The notes: generated by a model from the letters alone, not told the origin. A stretch of 64,000 nucleotides of DNA from JASHUC01 sp035523875 (GCA_035523875.1 DATKPY010000051.1:62001-126000); one strand, 5' to 3'; positions 51,411 to 60,541 are shown, numbered from the stretch's first letter. A program made the numbers and translations.

Positions 51411-52694
51411 TCAGGGGTTGCGCACGATGTCCGCGACGCTCATGGCTTCGGATGAGCCGACCACGAGCGCGTAGCTCATGTCGTCGTAGGCCTTGAACAC
51501 GAGCACCGTGCCGGCGCGCTCGTTGGGCAATCGCACGCTGCGCGCGAGCATCGTGCTCTCGCCCCACATGTCGAAGCCGGACGTGCCGCGATCGGCGACC
51601 ACCGCGCCGGCCCGATCGACCGCGAGCACCGTCCCGGGAACCACGCCATCGCGCGTGCCACGATTGAGCGCGACGATGTCGTACTGGCCGATCTCATCCA
51701 CGTCGTCGATGACCGAAGCGATGCGTCCGTGCACGGGGACCGAGGGCGCCCGCGGAATGAACGTGAGCGGACTCACGCCGGTCTCCGCGAACAAGCAGTC
51801 GCCGCGGAGCGTCTCGCGCGCCGACTCGGCGAGCACGATCTTCGCCGGATTGCCGGCGCGCGCTACGGTCGCGGTCGCGGTGTACAGGCCCTGGTAGCCG
51901 AGTACCCGACCGGTGTCCGGATCGATCACTTTCTCCCCGACGTGCATCACGAGGAAGCGCGTTCCCTGGGGAGCTTCGAGGTTGCGCACGTAGGCCTCAT
52001 CGCCTGTGCCGCCGGCCTGGTGCTCGTCGCGGAACGCGAGCACGTGTGGGGCTCCATCGACCTCGCGCGTCGAGAGGATCGCCGGTCGGGAGAGAAATGC
52101 GGCGATGGCCTCCGCCGGGATCGTCGGTATCGCACCGTTCAGCGGCTCGCTGCGCAGCCGCGGCTCGAGCCGCACGTCCGGACCGCTGCTCGCGAGCCGC
52201 AAGAGCCCCGCGCTCACGAGCCGTACCTGCGCCCGCCCGTCGCTGCCGTAGGCAAGCGCGAGCACGTCGCCGGGAAAGATGAGATGTGGGTTCGCGATCT
52301 GCGGATTGACGTACCAGATCTCGGGCCACTGCCACGGATCGCGCAGGTACATCGAGGCGATGCCCCAGAGCGTATCGCCGCGCTTGACGGTGTAGCGCAA
52401 CGGCGCGGTGGGGTTCACCTCGTCGCGCGCGACCGCCGTGGTGGCGGCCGGCTCGCTGGCCGGCGCGACCGCGGGAGCGGTGTCTGCGGCGGCCTGAGCG
52501 GCGTCGGCGTGCGGGATCGCGGCCTCGGTCGCGGTCTCACTCGCGCCGGCGCTCGGCGCCGGCGTCTCTGCAACCGTCGTGGGCGCCGGAGTCACGACGC
52601 GCGTGCTCGCGTGGTGAAAGACGCACCCTGAAATGAGCAGCGCCCCGACGAGAGACGGGGTCAATCCGGCCGAAAGCAGTCGATTGGGAAACAT
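51411..52694 (-). CDS. LysM-domain lipoprotein
   Basis: The 427-residue protein has a lipobox (LLISGC) after a short signal sequence and a Thr/Ala/Pro-rich linker. A LysM domain (about residues 110-155, RYTVKRGDTLWGIASMYL) then gives peptidoglycan binding. A large C-terminal region of unknown fold follows, with FLVMHVGEKVIDPDTGRVLGY. This arrangement is found beside dprA in many gammaproteobacteria, where the gene is often called a LysM peptidoglycan-binding protein. The start at 52694 has an AAGGAGG ribosome site a few bases upstream. Longer starts are inside the promoter region. Confidence 0.88.
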   Translation of the reverse strand: MFPNRLLSAGLTPSLVGALLISGCVFHHASTRVVTPAPTTVAETPAPSAGASETATEAAIPHADAAQAAADTAPAVAPASEPAATTAVARDEVNPTAPLRYTVKRGDTLWGIASMYLRDPWQWPEIWYVNPQIANPHLIFPGDVLALAYGSDGRAQVRLVSAGLLRLASSGPDVRLEPRLRSEPLNGAIPTIPAEAIAAFLSRPAILSTREVDGAPHVLAFRDEHQAGGTGDEAYVRNLEAPQGTRFLVMHVGEKVIDPDTGRVLGYQGLYTATATVARAGNPAKIVLAESARETLRGDCLFAETGVSPLTFIPRAPSVPVHGRIASVIDDVDEIGQYDIVALNRGTRDGVVPGTVLAVDRAGAVVADRGTSGFDMWGESTMLARSVRLPNERAGTVLVFKAYDDMSYALVVGSSEAMSVADIVRNP

Positions 52695-52735
52695 CCTCCC
52701 CCTCCTTGAGAAACCCTTCTTCCTCCTCCACATAG

Positions 52736-52762
52736 CGAGGAAGGCAGCCCGAGGAAGGCAGC
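52736..52762. repeat. Tandem 13-base repeat in the lysM/def divergent region
   Basis: CGAGGAAGGCAGC occurs at 52736-52748 and again at 52750-52762, one base apart. The pair covers the place where the -35 element of the def promoter would be, so it could bind a regulator. Confidence 0.6.
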
Positions 52763-52770
52763 AGCCCGCC

Positions 52771-52779
52771 TGTTATAAT
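52771..52779 (+). promoter_or_regulatory. Extended -10 promoter of def-fmt-rsmB
   Basis: TGTTATAAT at 52771-52779 is a perfect TATAAT with the TGn extension, pointing to def. No good -35 is found 17 bases upstream, which extended -10 promoters tolerate. GCCCG at 52764-52768 and CGGGC at 52780-52784 form an inverted repeat around it. Transcription would start near 52786, about 80 bases before the def ATG. Confidence 0.7.
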
Positions 52780-52864
52780 CGGGCGGCGCGAGTTGCACAC
52801 GGCCGGATGTCGAGTTTGTGCGCTCGGTCACGGCGCAAAGGCGCACAGCACACGGGTTTCAAGC

Positions 52865-53410
52865 ATGGCTCTCCTCACGATCCTCGAATATCCCGATCCG
52901 CGGCTGCGCACCCGGGCGCAGCCGGTGCGCGAGTTCGACGCCGCGCTCGGCAAGCTCATCGACGACCTGCTCGAGACCATGTACGCAGCGCCGGGCATCG
53001 GCCTCGCCGCCACCCAGGTCGACGTGCACCGCCAGGTCATCGTGATCGACATTTCCGCAGAGCACAACGATCCGCAGGTGTTCGTGAACCCGGAGATTCT
53101 GAGCCGCGACGGCAGCGCGAAGTCCGAAGAGGGCTGTCTCTCGGTGCCGGGTGTGTTCGACGACGTGCAGCGCGCGGCGAAGGTGCGCGTGCGGGCCCAG
53201 GATCGCAGCGGCGCCACGACCGAGCGCGAGCTCGAGGGCATGCTCGCGGTTTGCGTGCAGCACGAGATGGATCATCTCAACGGAAAGCTCTTCGTCGACT
53301 ATCTCTCGGATCTCAAGCGCGAGCGCATTCGCAGGAAGCTCGACAGGGAGCGCAAGGAGCGCGCCTCGGGCCGTCGCAACCCTTCGGCAAGTGGCGCACG
53401 GGCGCTCTGA
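52865..53410 (+). CDS. def: Peptide deformylase
   Basis: The 181-residue metalloenzyme removes the formyl group from new proteins. All three motifs are present: GIGLAATQVD near 44-53, EEGCLSVPG with Cys91, and HEMDHLNG with His133, Glu134 and His137. The basic C-terminal tail after residue 150 is typical of gammaproteobacterial enzymes. The ATG at 52865 starts MALLTILEYPDPRL, the family N terminus. A longer in-frame start at 52793 is rejected on that ground. It opens the def-fmt-rsmB operon. Confidence 0.96.
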   Translation: MALLTILEYPDPRLRTRAQPVREFDAALGKLIDDLLETMYAAPGIGLAATQVDVHRQVIVIDISAEHNDPQVFVNPEILSRDGSAKSEEGCLSVPGVFDDVQRAAKVRVRAQDRSGATTERELEGMLAVCVQHEMDHLNGKLFVDYLSDLKRERIRRKLDRERKERASGRRNPSASGARAL

Positions 53411-53433
53411 GCACGACGACGGTCCGCACCGGC

Positions 53434-54393
53434 TTGCGCATCGCATTTGCCGGCACGCCCGACTTCGCGGTGCCCGCGCTCGATGCCCTTGCAAACGAGT
53501 CCTCGGAGCATGAGCTCGTCGGGGTGCTCACCCAGCCCGACCGCCCGAGTGGACGCGGGCGTGCGATCACCCCGAGCGCGGTCAAGCGGGCCGCGCTCGC
53601 GGCAGGGCTCCCTCTCTCGCAGCCGCAGACGCTGCGCACGGTGGAGGGACGTGCAGCGCTCGAGAGCTGGCGGCCGGACCTCCTGGTCGTCGTCGCCTAC
53701 GGGCTGATCCTGCCGGAGGAGGTGCTCGCACTCCCCCGCCGCGGGTGCATCAACATCCACGCTTCGATCCTGCCGCGCTGGCGGGGTGCCGCGCCGATCC
53801 AGCGCGCGATCCTTGCCGGGGACACGGTCACCGGTGTGACGATCATGCAGATGGACGCGGGGCTCGACACCGGCCCGATTCTCATGCAGCGGACGATTCC
53901 GATCGAGCGCTCCGCGGTGAGCGGTGAGCTCACCGCTGCGCTTGCGCGGCTCGGCGCCGAGACTCTGCGCGCCGCGTTGGGCGAGCTCGCCGCCGGGCGG
54001 CTCGCACCGCGCGCGCAGCCGGCCGTGGGGGCGACCTACGCGCCCAAGATCGAGAAGAGCGAGGCGCCCATCGACTGGCACGCGAGCGCGCTCGAGATCG
54101 AGCGTCGCGTGCGCGCATTCAACCCCTGGCCGGTCGCCGAGACGCGCCTCGCGGGCGAATCTCTGCGCATTCTGCGCGCCCGGGCCGAGCCGCCTGAAGC
54201 GAGCGCCGGCGCCGCCGCGCGCGTGTCGGCCGCAGCCGGAACGATCGTCGAAGTCGGGCCGGAGAGCATCGTGATCCGCTGTGGCTCCGGGCTCCTCGCG
54301 ATCACGGAGCTGCAGCGGCCCGGCCGCAAGGCGCTGCCCGCGAAGGAGTTTCTGCGCGCGGTGAGATTGTCCGCGGGCGAGCACCTCGGATGA
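53434..54393 (+). CDS. fmt: Methionyl-tRNA formyltransferase
   Basis: The 319-residue enzyme formylates initiator Met-tRNA. It reads RIAFAGTPDFAVPAL at the start, GRGRAITPSAVK, the catalytic HASILPRWRGAAPIQ and MDAGLDTGPI, and has the C-terminal OB-like domain. No ATG is suitable. The TTG at 53434 gives a normal N terminus and length (E. coli 315). A CTG that overlaps the def stop at 53407 is a rarer option. Longer forms lie over def and are shadows. The stop overlaps the rsmB ATG. Confidence 0.93.
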   Translation: MRIAFAGTPDFAVPALDALANESSEHELVGVLTQPDRPSGRGRAITPSAVKRAALAAGLPLSQPQTLRTVEGRAALESWRPDLLVVVAYGLILPEEVLALPRRGCINIHASILPRWRGAAPIQRAILAGDTVTGVTIMQMDAGLDTGPILMQRTIPIERSAVSGELTAALARLGAETLRAALGELAAGRLAPRAQPAVGATYAPKIEKSEAPIDWHASALEIERRVRAFNPWPVAETRLAGESLRILRARAEPPEASAGAAARVSAAAGTIVEVGPESIVIRCGSGLLAITELQRPGRKALPAKEFLRAVRLSAGEHLG

Positions 54394-55754
54394 GCGTCGC
54401 GACCGAACGAGGCCGTGGGTGGGCGCCCGGCGCGGCCGTGCTCGCCACGGCGGCGCGCGCCGTGGGCGAGGTCGCCGTGCGCGGGCGCTCCGCGGATACG
54501 GCGCTCGGGGATCTGCGGCAGTCGCCCGAGCGAGCGGCAATCCGCGCGGTGACGCTCGGCACGGTCCGCTGGTATCTGCGGCTGTTGCCGGCGGTGAGCG
54601 CGCTCCTCACCCGTCACGGTCGCGCGCTTTCCCCCGTGGTCCGCTCGCTGCTCGTGGTCGGCGCGCATCAGATCGAGTACTCGCGCAACGCCCCGGAGGC
54701 GACCGTCGATGCGGCGGTGGATGCGGTCCGCGCGCTCGGCGAGCCGCGCGCAAGCGGTCTCGTCAATGCGGTGCTGCGCCGCTTCGCGCGCGAGCGCGGC
54801 CAGCTGTTCGCACCGCTCGACCGGGACCCCGCCGTGGCGACGGCGCATCCGCAGTGGCTCGTGGCCGAGCTCGCGCGTGCCTGGCCCGATGACTTCGCGC
54901 GGATCCTGGCCGGCAACAACGTGCATCCGCCGCTCGTGCTGCGCGTGGACGCGACCCGAACGTCCGTCATCGGGTACCTTGCCGAGCTCGCCGCTGCGGG
55001 CATCTCGGGCCGCGCGGTCCCGTGGGCTGCCGCAGCCGTCGAGCTCGAGCGCGCGCTGCCCGTCGCCGCCCTTCCGGGCTTCCTCGAGGGGCGGGTATCG
55101 GTTCAGGACGCGGGCGCACAGCTCGCCGCGCCGCTCCTCGATGCGCGAGCAGGCATGCGCGTGCTCGATGCCTGCGCGGCCCCAGGAGGGAAGACCGTGC
55201 ACCTTCTGGAGCACACCCGCGGGCTTGCCGAGCTCGTCGCGGTCGATGTCGACCCGGCGCGTGTTGCGCTCATCGAGGAGGGTCTAACGCGTGCCGATCG
55301 CCACGCGACGGTCGCCGTCGCGGACGTGCGCCGGCTCGGGGGAGCCCCCTTCGAGCGAATTCTGCTCGACGCCCCCTGCTCCGCGACCGGGGTCATCCGG
55401 CGACATCCTGACATCAAGCTGTTGCGCCGCCGAAGCGACGTCGAGAGCTTCACTGCGCTGCAACTCGATCTCCTGCGTGCCGCGTTCGCCCTGCTCGCGC
55501 CCGGGGGTCGACTGCTCTATTGCACCTGCTCGGTGCTCCCGGCGGAGAACGACGGTGTTATCGAGCAATTTCTGGCCTCGGAGGCGCATGCGAGGTCGGC
55601 CGAGCTGCCGTCCGCCCGCGTGCTTCCGCCCGGCACGCGCGCGCGGAGCGTCGGCGTGCAGCTCCTCCCGGGAGGCGAGGCGGGCAGCGATGGGTTCTAT
55701 TATGCTTGTCTCGAAAAGACAACAGCGGGAAACTGGCCGGGGTCCGGCGCCTAG
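54390..55754 (+). CDS. rsmB: 16S rRNA (cytosine-967 C5)-methyltransferase
   Basis: The 454-residue protein has an N-terminal NusB-like domain (residues about 15-150) and a C-terminal methyltransferase. Its marks are DACAAPGGKTVHLLE (SAM site), LLDAPCSATGVIRRHPDIK with the motif-IV Cys, and YCTCSVLPAEN with the motif-VI Cys. It methylates C967 of 16S rRNA. The ATG overlaps the fmt stop (ATGA). The chain continues with DUF4390 after 12 bases. Confidence 0.95.
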   Translation: MSVATERGRGWAPGAAVLATAARAVGEVAVRGRSADTALGDLRQSPERAAIRAVTLGTVRWYLRLLPAVSALLTRHGRALSPVVRSLLVVGAHQIEYSRNAPEATVDAAVDAVRALGEPRASGLVNAVLRRFARERGQLFAPLDRDPAVATAHPQWLVAELARAWPDDFARILAGNNVHPPLVLRVDATRTSVIGYLAELAAAGISGRAVPWAAAAVELERALPVAALPGFLEGRVSVQDAGAQLAAPLLDARAGMRVLDACAAPGGKTVHLLEHTRGLAELVAVDVDPARVALIEEGLTRADRHATVAVADVRRLGGAPFERILLDAPCSATGVIRRHPDIKLLRRRSDVESFTALQLDLLRAAFALLAPGGRLLYCTCSVLPAENDGVIEQFLASEAHARSAELPSARVLPPGTRARSVGVQLLPGGEAGSDGFYYACLEKTTAGNWPGSGA

Positions 55755-55766
55755 CAGTGGGGTTTC

Positions 55767-56333
55767 ATGACGAGGGCGTTCGCCTTTTCGATCGCAGCGA
55801 TGCTCTCGCTCGCCGGCACCTGCGCGCGAGCCGACGCGCTTGACGGGGTGCTGCGGGTCGTTTCGGCCTATGTCGACATCGAGCACTCGGTCTACACGTT
55901 GCACGCGCGCATCGAGTACCCGATGACGCCGGCCATCGAGGAGGCGCTGCGCGACGGGGTCACCCTCACCTTCGAGCTCGAGGCGCGGGTCATGCACGAC
56001 CGGCATCTGTGGTTCGACGCGGTGGTGGTGGACCTGATGATGCGGCGGGAGCTCGCTTACCATTCGATCAGTGATCGCTACGTGGTGCGCGACATGCCGA
56101 GTGGAGAGCAGCAGAGCTTCGCGACGCTCGACGACGCGCTCATGTATTTGAGCGCGGTGGATGACTGGCCGATTCTCGTCGGCTCGCAGCTCGCGGAGGG
56201 GCAGCACTACTACATCAGCGTGCGCGCCGGGATCCGCCGCGGCCGTCTACCGGCATCGCTGCGCGCGCTCCTGTTCTGGACGGACGACTGGCATCGCATG
56301 AGCGAGTGGTTCACATGGGCGCTCCCGAGCTGA
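55767..56333 (+). CDS. DUF4390 exported protein
   Basis: The 188-residue protein has a signal peptide (FAFSIAAMLSLAGTCARA) and then a compact beta-rich domain with YVDIEHSVYTLHARIEYP, a DUF4390 mark. It is likely periplasmic. Function is unknown, but it almost always sits between rsmB and an NtrY-like kinase, as it does here, which suggests a role in sensing for that kinase. Its last 19 bases overlap the kinase gene. Confidence 0.87.
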   Translation: MTRAFAFSIAAMLSLAGTCARADALDGVLRVVSAYVDIEHSVYTLHARIEYPMTPAIEEALRDGVTLTFELEARVMHDRHLWFDAVVVDLMMRRELAYHSISDRYVVRDMPSGEQQSFATLDDALMYLSAVDDWPILVGSQLAEGQHYYISVRAGIRRGRLPASLRALLFWTDDWHRMSEWFTWALPS

Positions 56334-58570
56334 GCGGCGCGCGCGCGCGCTGGGGCGGCTACGCGCTCGCGCTCCTGTGGGCCGCGGTCGGCGCGGGTGC
56401 GCTGCTCACGCTCGCCAAGAGCACGCAGAACTCCTCGGAGTTCTCGCGCCTGCAGCCCTGGATCCTGCTGCTCAATCTGGTCGGGCTGATCGGGCTCACC
56501 GTGCTGCTCGCGCGCAAGCTGTGGCAGCTCGTGCGCGACTACCGCAACCACGTGCCCGGCTCGCGGCTCACGGCGCGTACGGTCGCGATATTCGGTGCGC
56601 TCGTCATCGCCCCGCTCATCATCGTGTACCTCTTCTCGCTCGAGTTCTTGAACCGCGGCATCGACAGCTGGTTCCGCGTCGAGGTGAAGCAGGGACTCAA
56701 CGATGCGGTCGCACTGTCGCGCTCCGCGCTCGAGGTGCGCATGCAGGAGTACTCGCTGCGCACCGAGCGGCTCGCCCGCGAGCTCGTCGATATGCCCGTG
56801 AGCGACATCTTCAACCGGCTAGACTATGAGCGGCGCGTGACCGATGCTGCGGAGATTGCGCTGTTCGACAGCCACGAGCACGTCCTCGCGCTGAGCAGCG
56901 ACGGCGAGCGTCCCGGCGAGCGAGCCGAGGATGTGATTCCGGCGCCGCCCGGCGCCGATGTGGTGCGCCAGGTGAGCCAGGGACGGCCATACGTGAGCCT
57001 CGATCCGATCGCAGACGGGCAGTACGAGATCCGCGTCGCCGCTCCCGTGGGCGATCCGATCGCAACGCCCGACTTCCGCTTCGTCTACGCCGTCTACGGC
57101 GTGCCGCGGCAGCTCGCGGAGCTCTCCGATGCCGTCCAGCACGCGTACTCGCAGTACGGCGAGCTCACGGTGCTGCGCGAGCCGCTCAAGTCGAGCTTCA
57201 AGCTCACACTCACGCTCGTATTGCTGATCGCGATGCTCGCGGCCATTTACGGCGCCATCTTCTCCGCCCAGCGCCTCACGCGCCCGGTGCAGGATCTCAT
57301 CGAGGGCACGCGCGCCGTCGGCAAGGGCGATTTCGGCACGCGCTTGCCGCTGCCCTCGCGCGACGAGATGGGATTCCTCGTGCACTCCTTCAACGACATG
57401 ACCAAGCGTCTGCGCCGTGCGCGCGAGGAGGCCGTGCGCAGCCAGCAGGCCGTCGAGCACGAGCGCGAGCGGCTCGCGATCATCCTCGCACGCCTGTCGA
57501 CCGGGGTGGTCGTGGTGGATCGCGAGATGACGGTCCGGATCGCCAATCAGGCCGCGAGTCTCATCCTCGGCATCGATCTTTCCGCCGCCACGGGCCGCTC
57601 GCTCGCCGAGCTCGGCGTGACGAACGAGCGCTTCCGGCAGTTCGTCGCGGCCTTGGCCGTGCGCTTCGCCGCCGCGCGCGAGGAGTGGCGCGAGCAGATC
57701 GATCTCGACGGGGCTACGGGCCACCGCTCGCTCATGTGTGCCTGCACGCCGCTCCCCGGCGATGGCGGCGATCGGGGCTACGTGATCGTCTTCGACGACA
57801 TCACGGCGCTTCTGCAGGCGCAGCGCGACGCCGCCTGGGGAGAGGTGGCGCGGCGGCTTGCGCACGAGATCAAGAATCCGCTCACTCCCATTCAGCTTTC
57901 CGCCGAGCGCATGCGCCGGCGGTTCCTCGCGAGCATGGCGCGCGATGACGCGGAGCTCCTGCAGCGCTCGACCGACACCATCGTGCAGCAGGTCGAGACG
58001 ATGAAGCAGATGGTGAACGCGTTCAGCGAATACGCGCGCGCACCGGACATGAAGATCGCGCGCTTCCGCTTGAACGAGCTCGTCACCGAGGTCGCGGATC
58101 TTTATCGCTCGCAGGACTCGCGCGTGGACATCCGGCTCGACCTCGATCCCGCGCTTGCCTTCATCGAGGCCGATCGTGGCCGCGTGCGCCAGATTCTCAA
58201 CAACCTGCTCGTGAACGCGCTCGAGGCCCTGGAGAGCGCGCCGGCGGGGCACGTGGAGATTGCCACTCGGCTCGAGCGCACGGGAGATGCCGAGCAGGCG
58301 GTGGTCACGGTGAGCGACAATGGTCCGGGCTTCCAGCGCGAGCTGCTCGCACGCGTGTTCGACCCGTACGTGACCAGCAAGCCGAAGGGTACCGGCCTCG
58401 GGCTCGCCATCGTGAAGAAGATCGTGGAAGAGCACGGCGGACGGATCGAAGCGGACAACCGGCCGGACGGGGGCGCGCGGGTGCGCGTGGTCCTGCCGGT
58501 GAGCGACGGCACGCGGGCCTCGATCCACCGCGAGCTGCGGCCTCAACTGCGGAAGGAGAAACTGGCATGA
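56315..58570 (+). CDS. ntrY: NtrY-like membrane sensor histidine kinase
   Basis: The 751-residue kinase has three to four membrane helices (about 15-35, 45-65, 90-110 and 290-312) with a periplasmic sensor region between them. A HAMP domain (310-370), a PAS domain (about 385-490) and the HisKA/HATPase pair follow. The H-box is RRLAHEIKNPLTPIQLS, the N-box QILNNLLVNALEAL, and the G boxes VSDNGPGF and GTGLGLAIV. All catalytic residues are present. It should phosphorylate the response regulator encoded next, whose ATG overlaps its stop. An in-frame GTG nine bases earlier is an alternative start. Confidence 0.92.
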   Translation: MGAPELSGARARWGGYALALLWAAVGAGALLTLAKSTQNSSEFSRLQPWILLLNLVGLIGLTVLLARKLWQLVRDYRNHVPGSRLTARTVAIFGALVIAPLIIVYLFSLEFLNRGIDSWFRVEVKQGLNDAVALSRSALEVRMQEYSLRTERLARELVDMPVSDIFNRLDYERRVTDAAEIALFDSHEHVLALSSDGERPGERAEDVIPAPPGADVVRQVSQGRPYVSLDPIADGQYEIRVAAPVGDPIATPDFRFVYAVYGVPRQLAELSDAVQHAYSQYGELTVLREPLKSSFKLTLTLVLLIAMLAAIYGAIFSAQRLTRPVQDLIEGTRAVGKGDFGTRLPLPSRDEMGFLVHSFNDMTKRLRRAREEAVRSQQAVEHERERLAIILARLSTGVVVVDREMTVRIANQAASLILGIDLSAATGRSLAELGVTNERFRQFVAALAVRFAAAREEWREQIDLDGATGHRSLMCACTPLPGDGGDRGYVIVFDDITALLQAQRDAAWGEVARRLAHEIKNPLTPIQLSAERMRRRFLASMARDDAELLQRSTDTIVQQVETMKQMVNAFSEYARAPDMKIARFRLNELVTEVADLYRSQDSRVDIRLDLDPALAFIEADRGRVRQILNNLLVNALEALESAPAGHVEIATRLERTGDAEQAVVTVSDNGPGFQRELLARVFDPYVTSKPKGTGLGLAIVKKIVEEHGGRIEADNRPDGGARVRVVLPVSDGTRASIHRELRPQLRKEKLA

Positions 58571-59925
58571 GCGCGGCGCGCATCCTGGTGGTCGACGACG
58601 AGGCCGACATCCGCGGCCTTCTGAAAGAAATCCTTTCGGAGGAGGGCTACGAGGTCGACGTCGCCGCGAACGCGGCGCAGGCGCGTGCCTCCCGTGCCCG
58701 GCAGAGCCCCGATCTCGTGTTGCTCGACATCTGGATGCCCGACGTGGACGGCATCACCCTGCTGCGCGAATGGTCGGCATCGGCGGCCGACGGCTGCCCG
58801 GTCGTCATGATGTCCGGGCACGGAACGGTGGAGACCGCGGTCGAGGCGACGCGTCTCGGGGCTTTCGACTTCGTCGAGAAGCCGCTCTCCATCGCGAAGC
58901 TCCTGCGCACGGTCGAGCGCGCGCTCGAGGCCGGCAAGCGTCGCCGTGCACCGCAGCGGCCGCTGCCGCCGCAGCTGCTCGTGCCGGCAGGCAAGAGCCG
59001 GCTGATGCAGCAGCTGCGCGCCGAGCTGCAGCAGATCGCGGCAAACTCCTCACCCGTGCTGCTCATCGGAGAGGGAGGCAGCGGCCGCGAGGCGTTCGCG
59101 CGCTATCTGCACGGTGAGAGTCCGCGAGCGAACGCGCCGTTCGTGACGCTGCTCGCAAGCACGCTCCGCGACGCGGACGTCGAGGAGCAGCTCCTCGGCC
59201 GCGGCGATCAGCAGGGCCTGCTCGAGCAGGCCGCCGACGGCACGCTGTTCATTCACGACATCGAGGATCTGCCGCTCGCGGCGCAGCGCCTGCTGTTGGG
59301 CGTGCTCGAGTCGGGCAGCTTCACGCGCCTTGCCAGTCTCGAGTCGAAGTCGTTCACCGCGCGCGTGCTGTCATCGGCGCAGCCGGGCGTGGACAGCCGC
59401 GCCGGCAACGGACTGGGTGGCCTGAGGCGCGATCTGCTTGCGCACCTGAGCGCCCTCATCGTGCGTGTGCCGCCGCTGCGCGAGTACGCGGAGGATGTGC
59501 CGGAGCTGCTGCGCCACTACGTGGATCGCGCGGTCGACGCCGAGGGACTGGCGTTCCGGCGCTTCAGCGTCGCCGCCCAGAACCGACTGCGCAATTACCC
59601 GTGGCCGGACAACGTGCGTGAGCTCAAGAACCTGGTGCACCGGCTCCTCATCCAGGGCGGTGCCGAGGAGATCCGCCTGGACGAGGTCGAGCGCGAGCTC
59701 GCCCTGCAGTCTCCGCCGGGCGAGCCGCTCGTCAAGCAGGACCTGCTCGCCCTGCCGCTGCGCGAGGCGCGCGAGCAGTTCGAGCGTGCCTACCTGCAGC
59801 AGCAGCTGCTTCTGTGCAACGGCAAGGTCGGCCAGCTCGCCAAGCGCGTCGGCATGGAGCGCACGCACCTCTACCGCAAGCTGCGCTCGCTCGGGGTCGA
59901 CTTCCGCGCATCGGCCGACGATTGA
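58567..59925 (+). CDS. ntrX: NtrX-like response regulator with degenerate AAA+ domain
   Basis: The 452-residue protein has an intact receiver (Asp10/11, phospho-acceptor Asp54, Lys105), a central AAA+ domain and a Fis-type helix-turn-helix near 425-445 (GQLAKRVGMERTHLYRKL). The central domain departs from sigma-54 activators in three ways. Walker A is GEGGSGRE with Arg174 in place of Lys. The GAFTGA loop is missing, since the sequence goes from LLGRGDQQ straight to LLEQAADG. Walker B reads GTLFIHDIED, with His/Asp in place of Asp/Glu. It probably cannot activate sigma-54 by ATP hydrolysis, and may act as a plain DNA-binding regulator. It is coupled to ntrY (ATGA). Confidence 0.9.
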   Translation: MSAARILVVDDEADIRGLLKEILSEEGYEVDVAANAAQARASRARQSPDLVLLDIWMPDVDGITLLREWSASAADGCPVVMMSGHGTVETAVEATRLGAFDFVEKPLSIAKLLRTVERALEAGKRRRAPQRPLPPQLLVPAGKSRLMQQLRAELQQIAANSSPVLLIGEGGSGREAFARYLHGESPRANAPFVTLLASTLRDADVEEQLLGRGDQQGLLEQAADGTLFIHDIEDLPLAAQRLLLGVLESGSFTRLASLESKSFTARVLSSAQPGVDSRAGNGLGGLRRDLLAHLSALIVRVPPLREYAEDVPELLRHYVDRAVDAEGLAFRRFSVAAQNRLRNYPWPDNVRELKNLVHRLLIQGGAEEIRLDEVERELALQSPPGEPLVKQDLLALPLREAREQFERAYLQQQLLLCNGKVGQLAKRVGMERTHLYRKLRSLGVDFRASADD

Positions 59926-59961
59926 GCGCCGCCGCCGCCGCCGGCGGACGCGAATGCGCGC

Positions 59962-60525
59962 TCAGTCGCCGACCCGGATCACGATGGCGTCGATGTCTGC
60001 GGCCTCGAGCTTGCGTCGCACCTGGTTGAGTGCGGGCAGCTGACTGATGGGGCCCACGCGCACGCGGAACCAGACGTCAGTGTCCACCGCCACCCTCTGC
60101 ACCTTGGCCTCGACACCCTGAAGCAAGAGCTGCTTTGCTACGCGGTCGGCGTCGGACTCGTTCCGGTACGAGCCGGCCTGGAGCACGTAGACGCCGGGGC
60201 GCTCGATGTTCGCCGTCGGCACATCGCGCTTCACGTCGCGCTCCTTCTCCGGCACGACGACCTCGAAGTGCGGCAGCATCTGATAGAAATCGTAAGACTG
60301 CGCGCCCGCCGCGTCCGGCTCCGCCGCCGCATCGGCGGGTGGCAGCCGATGCGGCTCCGGATGCGGGACCTCGGGCGCGGCCCGCTCGGCACGATGCGCG
60401 GCCCCGAAGAGCACCGCGACCAGCATGGCCCCGACGAGCACGCCGGCGCCGAACTCGCGCCACCGCGCCGGGTCGAGCGAGCGGCTCGCGGTCTTCTTGT
60501 AGTCGCGCGTCGTGAGCCGGCTCAA
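59962..60525 (-). CDS. SPOR-domain membrane protein
   Basis: The 187-residue protein has an N-terminal cytoplasmic stretch (RDYKKTASRSLDPARW), one membrane helix (about 26-43), a Pro/Ala/Glu linker and a C-terminal SPOR domain (108-187: YVLQAGSYRNESDADRVAKQ, VRVGPISQLP). SPOR domains bind septal peptidoglycan, so it probably acts in cell division. The start is a TTG at 60525, since no ATG is near. It follows argS after 16 bases and is likely co-transcribed, as in many gammaproteobacteria. A (GCC)5 run separates it from the convergent ntrX. Confidence 0.9.
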   Translation of the reverse strand: MSRLTTRDYKKTASRSLDPARWREFGAGVLVGAMLVAVLFGAAHRAERAAPEVPHPEPHRLPPADAAAEPDAAGAQSYDFYQMLPHFEVVVPEKERDVKRDVPTANIERPGVYVLQAGSYRNESDADRVAKQLLLQGVEAKVQRVAVDTDVWFRVRVGPISQLPALNQVRRKLEAADIDAIVIRVGD

Positions 60526-60541
60526 GGCGGGAGCTGCCTGC

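Noticed and set aside
59928..59947. (GCC)5-GGCGG run between ntrX and the SPOR gene as a bidirectional terminator
   Set aside because: It can fold weakly but lacks T-runs on either side; a simple trinucleotide repeat is the safer reading.
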